64,000 bases of DNA. Origin: Quillaja saponaria (lineage: Eukaryota; Streptophyta; Magnoliopsida; Fabales; Quillajaceae). This document shows, one piece after another, positions 1-12,000 of this stretch (its first letter is position 1; each line of letters opens with the position of its first letter). Below the pieces are notes generated by a model, which worked only from the letters and a program-made list of their open reading frames with translations, was not told the origin of the DNA and made no database searches. The stretch lies in assembly GCA_029379385.1 (NCBI GenBank), contig CM055608.1, positions 30,936,350 through 31,000,349 on the forward strand. The letters are read 5' to 3'. Made by a program: the position numbers and the translations under genes.

Positions 1-1961
1 AAACGACACTAGAGACAAGAAGATTGGTTCTGCTTTATGAAAGCTGAGTAACTTGCTTTCTTGTATTTGCTGAAGCCTTCGAAGGCTTAAGCACAAGGCT
101 TCAGCATAGCTGAATTGTGTATACCCAATTATATATAAGGCTCTAGTGTCAGTTTTCAAGAATTAGGGATTATCCCAATGTCTGCCTGAATGGGGTGTTA
201 GGCTAAGCCAATGTTTGTTAAACTGTCACATACTCACACCTACTATGTTTCATGTTTGTGTGTGATTGATTGGTGCTAGTATTTAGCCACTTATAGGTTA
301 CCTTTGTCCTTTTCTACTTGCTTACTGCAACTAGATCTAATCTATAAGGAAAAATAATCAAAGGCAGGTCCAAAGCAAACCACGAGGAACAAGTCACATG
401 AACAGATTATAGTGATTGCATCATCTGCCAGCATGCAGTAAAGCTTTTTTTTTTTTTTTTTTTCTCCCAGTGATAAATTGTTAGTTTCTTTTTATCACTT
501 CTGGTGGACAATTTCTCATTTAATATTTGGAATATTCCATCTTGTATTTACAAAACAAGGAATACCCTACTCTTCCTCAAAGCTCTACTTTTCCTCTCAT
601 ACGACGCAAAGGAAATTGCAGCTGTGATTCATTTTTCCTTTACGAAAAGAAGTTGAAAGCAGGGGAAGAATGTTCAATTAAAGAGAATGTAATGCTATTT
701 TGAAGTTCTGAAGACAATGGTTTAGGTGACTTTGTTGTAGGTCATGAACTTTAAAATTTACTATGATACATCAGGTTAAGGTTTATGAAAAATGGGTGTT
801 TCTAACAATAACACATGATACATGGGTTCCTATAGACCAAAAAATAAAAAATAAAAAAAATTATTATAATCACATTTCATTTAACAAAGTTTTTATATAT
901 GAGAATTCAAAAAGAAATGAATAGATTTCGAGACTCATCTCTATGTGAATTTCGCATAGATATTAATATTCAAATATTTTAATCTTCTTCATTTCTTTTA
1001 CTTTTAGTTATTTTGTTCAATAATTTTTTTTTTGTGAATTTTTCTAACCGGACAGTCCTAAGAGCATTTGTTAATATATTATAAATACAAAATTTATAAT
1101 ATTTTATATAATAATTGATTATGGTTTTAGTGCTATTTAATATATAATTATTATTTTAATTTTTTTAAAATTTTTAAACATATATTTATTACAATTTAAC
1201 AAGTGATTTTAGTACTTGTTAAAAAAATATTTTTATTTATCAACTATTAATCATTTAATTGACACAATAATTAATTAAAAAAATTAAATTAGTTTTAAAT
1301 TAAATAAACTTTGAAGAGGAAGATTGTCCTTGTAGTACAAGAGAGAACCCAAATATTTTTAAAAACCTGTTAAGAAAGATAATTTTTTTCATCAAAAAAA
1401 ATTATAAATTTTATTCCCAATACAATTTTTTTCCTTTGGAAGGTAATCTTGGTGTATCCAATGGATTTGTGCTGTCATTCATTAGCTATGACATATAATG
1501 GTAAAAAAACATATCTCCTTTTGGGTTTTTTGTTTTGTTTTAAAAAACAAGAACATTTGGGTTTTTTGTTTTGTTTTAAAAAACAAGAACAAACAGATCA
1601 CAGATGGATCGCAAGTTACAGATTCTAAACTTTCATTTTAGATAACTCACCACCAGGCCCGTGAAAGCAAAAAAAACAAACATCCAGCGTGCCAATAAAT
1701 CTGTCGGTTTCACCGAGCAAGAGAATCTTTTCCATACCCACGATTTTCTATCTTCAGGTCTTCAACCTGCTCCACTACAGCTGTATTTTGTGCAGTCTTT
1801 CATTTTCTTTTGGTTACATTAAAATAGTTTTCTATTCCAACATCACACTCTTGCATGAGCCCCTTGAGTGACATACCAAAATTTCAACCAACTGTCCTTG
1901 ACTTATTTTGAACATATCACTATCTGTCTCACATCCTCTAAGAAAGTGAAGCACACTTGGG
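1..1961. other. Non-coding left flank
   Basis: I see no coding region here. Bases 1-450 are less AT-rich and may be the 3' end of a transcript outside the window; they hold a nested palindrome at 69-105. A T-run lies at 444-463. From about 830 to 1440 the DNA is very AT-rich with homopolymer runs. A 36-bp perfect tandem duplication lies at 1520-1591. The last few hundred bases should hold the promoter and 5' leader of the TBL gene starting at 1962. Short open frames in 1689-2116 are not conserved-looking and are treated as leader. Confidence 0.6.
1520..1591. repeat. 36-bp tandem duplication
   Basis: Two adjacent copies of a 36-base unit (1520-1555 and 1556-1591) read the same throughout. Each unit contains runs of T, then a TTTTAAAA core followed by ACAAG. 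The unit lies about 370 bases upstream of the TBL start codon, so it could sit in that promoter. No function can be read from it. Confidence 0.85.
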
Positions 1962-4321
1962 ATGGAGAGGCAGAGAAGTTTCTCCTTCAAGCCCACAAGA
2001 TTTTTGGTATTTTCTTTCACAATCTGTTCCTCTTTCATCTTCCTTACTTTCTTTACCATTTGGATAATCAAAGCCACCCCTTTAGTTCGTCAGCCGACCC
2101 ATCTTCAGTTCAATAGATCCTATCCCAATTTGGGTCCCAGACCTATAACTGTTCTGACCCTGACTGGTTTTAGCAGAAACTTTACTAAAGTTGATCTGAA
2201 AAATCCAATTTTGATAGCACAAGATCTTTCCAGACCCTGGAATTCTTCTGGGTTTGGTGGCATTTCACTGATCGAAGGGATTCAGAAGAAATCTGAAGCG
2301 GTGGAAGATGGAGGGTTCAAAGGTGATGCTTTTGGAGGTAATTTCACAGAAATGCAAGAGAATGTACATAAAGCTTCGCCTGAGAAGATTGAAGTTCCAA
2401 TCAGTGGGAGCAAAGAAGAGAAGAAGACAAGAGCAGGGTCACTTGAGAAAATTGAAGCTTCAACAGTTGACAGGACTGAAGAGAAGAAGAAAATCATAGC
2501 AACTTCATCTGAGAAGATTGAAGTTTTAATTAGCAAGAAGATTGAGCAGAGGAAAGTAAAAGATTGCGACTTAACAAAAGGGAGTTGGGTGTTTGATGAA
2601 AGCTATCCTCTATATACAAAAAATTCTTGTCCTTTCATAGATGAGGGTTTTGATTGTGACAGTAATGGGAGATTAGACAAAAACTACATGAAATGGAGGT
2701 GGCAACCAAATGATTGTGACATCCCAAGGTACTAGTGGATTCAATCTTTAACCACTTTGTATTGATTGCAAGTTCAGTTTTATATGGAAATAATGGTTAG
2801 GATTTATACATTTAGCACCGAAAAGAAGTCAGTTTTAAGTACTGGTTTTTACCTCAGGTTCAATGCGACAAAAATGCTGGAACTGATCAAAGGAAAAAGA
2901 CTAGTTTTTGTGGGCGATTCAATTAATAGGAATCAATGGGAATCCATGCTGTGTATGTTAATGGGGGCTATTAGAGATCCCAAGAGAGTATATGAGACAC
3001 ATGGCCGGAAAATTACCAAGGAGAAGGGGAATTATAGTTTCAAATTTATGGTAATTCTGCTTAACTTTGCTCTCTTTCCTTATCATGTGCAATTGAAGTT
3101 TCTGATTTTTGCATCCCACCTTTCAGGATTACCAGTGCACAGTTGAATATTATGTCTCCCATTTCTTAGTCCATGAAAGCAAGGCAAGAATAGGGCAGAA
3201 GAGGAAACCAACCTTGCGGATTGATGCCATTGATCATGGTTCATCAAGATGGAGAGGAGCTGACATTTTGATTTTTAACACTGCACATTGGTGGTCACAT
3301 TACAAAACAAAAGCCGGGTTAGTATTATTCTTGAAAGCTTTCATGCCTTTTTTGAGACTAAGCTGATATGTGCGTTATTTCTACTAATACTAGCCTTATC
3401 CAATGGTTCTTATATTTTGCTAAATGGAGGTCTTTCTCCTTTTGTACCTTGTATGATGCCGGAGAAGGATCAAATATAGCATGCTTTTCTAAGGTGTGAT
3501 TTTCTATTGAGTTGCTTGAATCAGAATGGAGACGTTTTAGTAGCAGTTAATCTTAACTAAATATAAATGTAGTTTTTATCCATTCTTATTTTGACCCTGT
3601 TGATGATTGGAGTTGGATAGGCTTGAATGTGAAGTATGTGTAACACTAATTTCTGAAAGTGAGCATGTACAGCCAAATAAACCTGATCATTCTGTCGTTC
3701 TTTTTTTGTTACTAATTGTCACATCTGGTGGTCGTATAACAGGGTGAACTACTACCAGGAAGGGAACCAAATTCATCCCCAGCTCAATGTCTCCATGGCT
3801 TTCAGGAAAGCTTTGACAACTTGGGCATCATGGGTAGATAAGCGCATCAATCCTCGCAAAACCCAGATTTTCTTTCGAAGTTCAGCACCTTCTCATTTCA
3901 GGTTTGCCTTGCCATACATTGACAGAGCAATAGCTTCGTAATCTTGAATTGTCTTTCTAGTGAATTGCTAATGCTAAGTATAGTATGCTTGATCCTTTCT
4001 AACAGGGGAGGTCAATGGAATTCAGGGGGACATTGTATGGAAGCCGCTCATCCCCTTAATAAAAGCTTCAGCAGTGGTTACCCTGAGAAGAATATAATCA
4101 CAGATGAGGTCATAAAGCAGATGAAAACTCGTGTTACATTCTTGAATATAACTAGTTTGTCAGAATATAGAATAGATGGTCATCCATCTATTTTTGGTAG
4201 GAAATCAGATAAGAGACAACTGTCTAATAACATTCAAGATTGCAGTCATTGGTGTCTTCCTGGCGTTCCAGATTCATGGAATGAGCTGTTGTATTTTAAT
4301 TTGCTAAATAGACGAGAATAA
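1962..4321 (+). CDS. TRICHOME BIREFRINGENCE-LIKE (TBL) polysaccharide O-acetyltransferase
   Basis: Members of the PMR5/TBL family O-acetylate cell-wall polysaccharides in the Golgi. Five exons join in frame: 1962-2728, 2858-3050, 3127-3317, 3743-3901 and 4006-4321, giving 541 residues. A single N-terminal membrane anchor (about residues 13-37) is followed by a charged linker with three EKIE-type repeats. The Cys-rich PMR5N domain runs from about 196 to 258 ([11 protein letters not shown], then FDCDSNG). The PC-esterase part has the nucleophile motif GDS at 275-277 and the partner motif DCSHWCLPG at 515-523, so the Ser/Asp/His residues expected for catalysis are present. The 1962 ATG is chosen because it places the anchor at the N-terminus; upstream ATGs are in other frames. 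The gene converges on EZA1. Substrate and exact family number cannot be told from sequence alone. Confidence 0.93.
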
Positions 4322-5005
4322 ACCAATTTCACTTCTCAGACTCAAATTTTTTTTTTTTGCTGGATTTAGATCTCCATGTGTATTTCTTTTATGTGCGTGT
4401 AAACAATAGCTTTTTTTTATTTTATTTAGACGTGAGATGCGTCGGAGCCAACATGCCATCCATACACGAAACAGTAACTTCTATTATCATTTGATTGAAT
4501 GACATCCTATTGTTTACGCGAAGAAGGAGAAAAGAATGTTACCAAAAAAAGGAGAAAAGAATAAAAAAAGGATAAAGTACAGACAGAAGAAAGGGCATCA
4601 TTTCTCATGTACCACAATTAACTTTGGGCTAACAGATGTCAATCAAGTAAAATAAAAAAGTGAGAGCTACTCCTTTAAAAAATTATTTCTCGTTGCACGC
4701 TCTGGTCACGTACTGTCCCTTATTACTTAAAAGATTCACAATAATATTGACATTTAAGTAATCAATGAATACAATAGCATAACACTACATTCCAGTGTAA
4801 GAGAATTGGCATAACTTAATTACTGTTACTTACGGTGTCCATCTCCGAGACTAATTTTCTAGGTTTATTGCCCCCAGTATATATATTATTTCAAATTTCC
4901 TATAAAAACGTGTAGTTTAATCCGTACAATGCTGGGGCAGCTAATTATTAGCCTGCTCTTAATGTCACAAATGAAAACCCTTGGAGACAAAATACTGACA
5001 GGGGT
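4322..5005. other. Intergenic gap between convergent TBL and EZA1
   Basis: This gap must hold both 3' untranslated regions, since the two genes converge. It is AT-rich with a T-run near 4350 and A-rich stretches near 4540-4580. I see no coding sequence, RNA gene or repeat copy. Confidence 0.6.
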
Positions 5006-6391
5006 TTATGAATGAGACTGGTGTTTCTTTGCTCTTCCTTGAGAAACTGATGATTCATCTCTCTTGGAACCCTCAGGTTTACGAGCCCACACTGGTGCTT
5101 GATCTGGTCCATAACAATAATCGTAGAAGAGCTCCTCACTGGCATCAATATGTTCCTTGGCAAAAATGCCTACACGATGATCTCCTGCCACCAACATCAC
5201 CTATAAAGACCTAGTGTGTTAGCCCAATATTGTGAGCACCAACCACTCCAACAATGAAGTTAATCAAACTAACCTTTGCATAGCAGTTTGGGTTTGCTGA
5301 GTGGTTTGCAAACTTCAGCTTGTCTCCTTTACGATAAGCATCAAGGACATACTATGAAGAAACAATAAGCAGTTTCAATGTCATAGTTGGATCCATTATT
5401 TTGAAGCTACAAGGAATTACTAGCCATGGATGAAAGGTGCATATAAAGTAAATTCACCAGAGAATCAAAGAATAACCAGATTACAAATTTACCATCACTT
5501 CAAAATGATAAGAAAAAGCTCAATGTGAATGTTCATCGTCATATCATAATACTGAGGTTCCGGAAGAATTTTTGAAATAATTAAGATTTAAGTTCAGAAT
5601 GCCATCTTTCATGCATATATTCTGTCTTCAAAATATCTAGCAATAAACAAATAATTTTCCAAATGTCAGATTTCATAGAATCAAGCCTCATGATATGTAA
5701 ATGTTTCCAATATCGTCTGATTACAATAGTTTCTGAATTTGATAACCTAAAATTGGAAAAACAAAAGAATGTCCAACCATTAGAAGAACAATAAGAGAGC
5801 CAAGAGATAAGGAACTGCACATTGTTACAAACCAGTAGGAAATATTATCAAATTAAGCAATGCGAACTTGCTACTTGCCTGATCATTCAAGTCAAAAAGG
5901 AATGATGAGTTTGCACGATCGTATATTTTACCACGCTTATCTGCTTCCCTATGGGAGATCAGCTCACCTGTGTATTCCCCTAGATAATCATTTTTGTTGA
6001 CTGGGTTCTGAAATAACGTCATCAACTCAGTGTGGAGAATACACTTACACATCTCAAGAAACAAATAATACAAGTATTTGAACCTTTAGAAAGGCTCCCC
6101 ATCCCGCAAGATCAGACTTGGCCAAAAGAATCTGAAAGGAGAAAAAGGAAATAGCAAAATGGAGACAAATGTATATGTCATAATCATATACATTAGCCAG
6201 AGTAAAGACAATATGATCACAACTTGCAATTACTCACCCTCTGCTGTTGCCTAAGAAGGAGCTTCATGTTTCCACATTGGCCATCTCCACGTCTGGGTGG
6301 CTCGCCTAGGGAACCATCACCACAACTGTATAAAGTATTTGATGTAAAAGAAACATTATAAAAAAGGCATTTTTCTAAATATAAAGAAAGT

Positions 6392-6424
<33 letters not shown>

Positions 6425-8992
6425 AGAAGAAGAAGAAGAAGAAGGAGAGATCCAATAAATTCGGAGCCACATGGAGCCAAGGCTCAAGTAGGGAACCCAA
6501 GTAGGGAACCTACCAGTTCATGGTTTGGGTGGCGGAAACAGAAGAACAGGGAACAGAGACAAAAAAACATAAGGAAGACATGCAAAAAATGCTACTTTGC
6601 GGCTTTCCCCTCATTCTGTCTCCAAACGGCACAATACCTATGTTCTTGAAAATGTATACAAATTTAATTTTGAAATTTTCATTGGTAATTGTAAATCTAC
6701 AATTGTTTTAAATTTTTCTCAATTCCTTTACACTAGTATTAAAATTAAACACATGATACATGCTGATGACATACATTCCACACTTTTCCATCTGACAAAA
6801 AACCTAGATACTCAATTGCTCTTGGTGTCTTGGGTCATGGCCAAACATATTCTACCCTTTGTGCATGAAAAACAGAATATATCATCTTGAACAAACTTGC
6901 TTTAAACGTTTTGGCTTTCTTCAGAAGTTTAGATAACCAGGACAAACAAGGTTAACTGTTATAAATTGAAAATAATATGACAATTATAACAATTTTATCA
7001 TCATTAACAAATTTTCTTCTCCAAATGGAATTTTGGAATTTTTTTCAAAACAGGGTTTATAAAAGGCAGGAAGAAGATCTAAGTGCAAATGTAATTATCA
7101 AAGGCATGTAGTGCATGTGAACTAAACAATCCCTTTTAGTTCTACATCATATTCTTAAATTTAGTGCTGCATGTGCCTCTAAGTTAGCCTAACCAATTAG
7201 CAATGCAATCTAACTCACAGAAACTTGCTTTTCTCTCCGTCCCATTATGACAGCAAGACAGCAAGAATACCAGGCTTCTTGGAGATCCTAACATGATACC
7301 AATGAAAGTGGTCGAGAGTTGCATTAATTTTTATTGCTTTGGGTAGATTGGTGAGTCACACAGCAGTACAAGACACAACCAACCAGTGCCCTTGAACCAT
7401 TGACCTCACCTTCCACTGGTGCCCTTTCAAGGGGGCATGTACCCCTTGTATTAAGAAGTGAAAGACTATGCACTATACTGAAGTATTTCAAAACTGATGA
7501 TAATACAGATGAATTAAAGATCCTTATAAGAAAGACGGTGTTTATTTAATCAAGTAGTATAACTAATGTTCATGACCTTTGAAAAAAAGTTTTAAGGGGG
7601 GATTGGGGCCGTAAGTGTTGAAAGGACTCAAAGGTGGAGTTCAAGTAGTATGGCTAATGTTAGAATTAGAAGAAAAAAAAAAAAAAAAAAGCCTTTTTTT
7701 CCCTTGATGTTTTTGAGACAATGAAAATAACTTTTAAAAATTGGATGTGGAAAAACACAGAATTAAAAATTACCTAACCCAGCAATTCCGGCAAACGTCA
7801 GGGTCACATTCACGTCCAGCAGCAAAACATGGACATTGTCGACTTTTGCACTGACTCTTTGCACAGTGGCATCCCCTGAATCGATTCTTGCAACTCTTTG
7901 AACACCTAGAAAATAGTAAGCTAATTAATTAAAATTCAATTTAAACATCAGGGTTAATTGATATCTGGACACTAAAGTTTTCAGTTAGATAAAGTCTATT
8001 CACCCATTAACGACTAAGTTTAATGGCAGAGTATCTGTTTCAGCATGCCAAGACAAAATTTTCACATAGACAATATATCTGGAGCTACCCTCATCAGACT
8101 TCACCTACAGGCTAGCTCGCTTATAACACTTAAAATTTTTATATGAAACAATCTCTGAACATCACAAACCAGATGTTCTGGAATTGAGCTATGCATTTCA
8201 TTTACTTCAGCAGTTATCAAAAGAAAAACAATATGACATACCCGCAATATTTTTCACAGCAAGTTCCATTATTAAGACAGGGACATTGCTTTCCACACAT
8301 AGACTGACACCCACATGGTGTATACTGCTTACAAGATTGGTTTTTCCCATTAGCAATTCTTTTCCATATTGATGGGTGGCCAGATGATTTCCAAGAATAT
8401 TTAAGCTTTCGTGTTTTGCCCCTTCTTCGAAGCAGTCGTGATCTTGTTGGCATCAGGTCCTAGCATGTGAAAAAGAAAGGTGAAAACCCTTTGCACCAGA
8501 GCGAGCTTGTAGCCGTCGAAATAGCAAAGCACACAGTGAATATTGGAACTGATAGATACAACTAGAAGCTAAGCCTCATGATACTCACCATATGCTCTGT
8601 ATCAGTCTTTCCACTTTCTTCCATAAATGAACTTGGTGCAGCAATGGATCTGTGAGTTATTGAAGCTCCACCAGCATGCATGTAATTTGATACCTCTATG
8701 CAAGTCTTCAAGCCAGAAAGTAAGTTTCTGGCTATGAGGCAACTGTAGAGCATGAACTACCAGATCAAACTCAATAAAATTTTTAAGTATTCTCAATAAA
8801 TCAGAAGAATGTGTGCGAGTCTATGACTTCAAAAGGACCAAAATTCAAATATTTCTAAGACGTTTAATAAAACAGAACCTGACCTGAGACATACGGCATG
8901 ATATACATGATATTTAGATATCATACACTAGATATTCTTGAGGGAAAAGAGAATCTCAAACACTAAATAACCATTTCAAATACACATCTAAG

Positions 8993-9029
<37 letters not shown>

Positions 9030-12000
9030 TGTCTACAGACACAAAAAAGATCAGATTTATTAGTACATATTGCTTACCCCACCCCCCAAAAAAAAAAAAA
9101 TAAAAAAAATCAGATATCAAATTGTAACTGGTCTTTCTTTACATTATTTTTAGACTAGAGAATCGTCTCTTGGAATAGAAAATTCAACGAAGGTTAGTAA
9201 AATATCTTTCAGGTTACTATAAGTTCCCATAAGTAGTCATTTCTGTAAAAGAAATTAACTGTGAAATGAAAAAAGATATAGCAGAACAGTTCTAAATAAT
9301 GATTTGTTGACAAAAATAAGCACTTAATTGCAAATGGTAATAACAAGACACCTTTCTCTAGCATTCCCCGCTATCCAGGAGGTCCAAGGGTCGACTCTCC
9401 TAGAAGCCTACTTGGGGTTTATTCTTCCCTTCCCCTTCCCCCTCCCCCTCCCCAATATATAAAAAAAAGAAAAAGAAACATTTCTGACATACACGGAGGA
9501 AGTAAATGAGCAACATCAAGCACGTATTCATAGGCACCTGAAGGAATGAATACTTGCTAAACAAAATTGAATCCAATCTATGAATTCCTCTTCATTAAAT
9601 TAATAGATGTAAAATAAAAATAATGTTAACAGCATAGCCTTTTTCCATCAGTAAGCACATGGTGCAAAGAAAAGTACCCCATACCTATTTCTTCCAAAGA
9701 TTTCTATTCCTTTCAAATACAATTCTTTTTCCATAGGTTTCCACTCAGTGAGGCTTGGCAACCCTTCAACTTGTCCTTGAAATGAATTGGATGACAGCTT
9801 CAAGTTAGGCTCTTCTGGGACATCTTCTGATCCATCTCCAACAATATCCGCAAAATTCCCACATGAAGCATCACCAGATAAAACTAATTTATCTGAAGCA
9901 TGTTCAACAGAATCATTCCAAGAGTTCCTGTCGCTTAATATATGAAGTTTCTTTTCATCAAGTCCACCAATATCCAGGTTCCTCTTATTTTCACTAGCTG
10001 CATTAAGTACATCCATATCTGATAATTTCTTATGCTTTTTACAAGAACCCTGAGAATCATCATGAAGCAATGTCAAGTCAGATACTGCTGTATCCAGGTG
10101 ATCTAAAACCTTACGTTTCCTCAGACTTTCTGAGACATGTAAGTTTAAATTAGGAGCTGCAGTAAAGTCATCTTCAAGAGTAAGAGGTGTCCTTTGTCCA
10201 GGCTCTTCCTCTATGACACTGTTAGTATTCTGAGCACCTGGCTCTTCCACATTAGAGGTTGCCAGGATTCTTTCTCCCTCTTCCGAAGTCATATCTTTGT
10301 TACCTAGTCTAAGAGATGAACCCTCTGGCATTTTAACAACTCTTAACTGCAGGAAAGTGACACAGCAATCAGATACCACATTCTTCGCGCAAGAGAACCT
10401 CAGAAAGTCAGATTAAAAACACTGTTCATGGGAGATAATCAGAGGAAGAAGGAAGGGATAATGATGCTCTAGTTCAAAAAGTAGGCACTATGCCTTTGTT
10501 CACTTGAACAGACATTCATAAATTGAGTATACACAAGCATGTTATTTACCCAAAGAACAAAGTGACAAATATGTTTAATTATGAATTTAACTTTATAGTG
10601 CAAGTTATAACTGAGAAACTAAGTTAATCACATATTTCTTTGTAAAATAAAATAAAATTATAACTATCAGTACTAGCATTCAAGTGAATGATGACTCGGG
10701 ATGCAGACTCCAACATTTTTTCTGGATTTGTATGCCAGCCAACTGCTCATTGGAAAATACTTTAGATAGAACACCACAAAAAAAAAAAAAAAACAATATA
10801 ACAAAAAATATGAGTAGATCCAGAAATTTATGTCTTACAACTGAGAATAACACAAGGTTTTTTTTTTTTTTTTCAAGAGGAAAACTACACGGTTTATATC
10901 AATAACTTCTCAAATAAATATGAGCAATACCCAAAGGTAGCATTGATCACTGCACGGTTTCCTGTCCTCTTCATGTTCAGACCAAAAGGATTGCTTTTCA
11001 TTCTGACAAGTAAGCCATCTAGTTAAGTTATGAATGCATAATAACTACAGGTTAAGTTGAAAAGAAGGAAAAACATGGTCCCTTACTGGATATACTAAAG
11101 CTTGAGAACAGCCATGCAGAGGACAGTCAAACAACTGCAGGGAAGAAAGCAAGAAGATAAGCATGAATTAGAAGCAACTCAATGGCTACATAGGGTACTA
11201 TAATCATTACAATTTACAACTCTTTTGAAGAAATGGCGTTGGAGCACATACCATGCAACGCCGACAGAAAAGGTTATCAAAAGAATCTAAAGAAGCACTC
11301 AGGCTCTTCTCCAGAGATATGCCTCTATTAGATACGATTTCTCCACTACCTTCGGAATCAGGGTCATGGCCCTCTCTATACTTCTCCTTCAGCATGTTGT
11401 ATCGCTCCTGCATGATATTACAAAACAATACATTTCTCAACAACAAAAATGCTGCCCACAAAATTTTTTGTCAGTGGGATTGATTTGTCAAATAAAACAT
11501 AGAAGAACAATCATAACATGTAAATGTTGTTGTCCAAAAGTTAATCCAGAATACCTGAATTTCCGAATAGGTGCCTCCAACAAGCTGGCTCACAATGTTC
11601 AGTACTTCCTCACCTAATCCATGCTCCTGAAATGCCAACCTGATAAATTGAAGAGGTGATAAAGTGAAAAGAAAAACCTTGAACTTGCTGTGAATAAAGT
11701 TGGACAACAATGAACAAATAACCAGGCATGGTTTTTCGCTAAACATAGTTTATGGGTGATACTATGATAGTTTAGTCTTCTCTCTAGCCACTTCATGTGA
11801 CAAAGCGACAATATGTGAAGTTAGTACACCCTGGAATCTAATTACAAATTTGTCCTACATGTTAAAATTAGATGCAGAATAACACCTAGAAGATATCTAG
11901 CCTTGTGATTACTGCCACCTCATTTTTTATTTTTCATTTCTTGTAGTTTTAGTCTCACATACTTGTGCTTCTCCTACTAGCTTTTAGAGCTATCAAATGA

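Noticed and set aside
7330..7450. Possible SINE copy in EZA1 intron
   Set aside because: A weak B-box-like word on the minus strand only; no A-box, tail or matching copy in the window.
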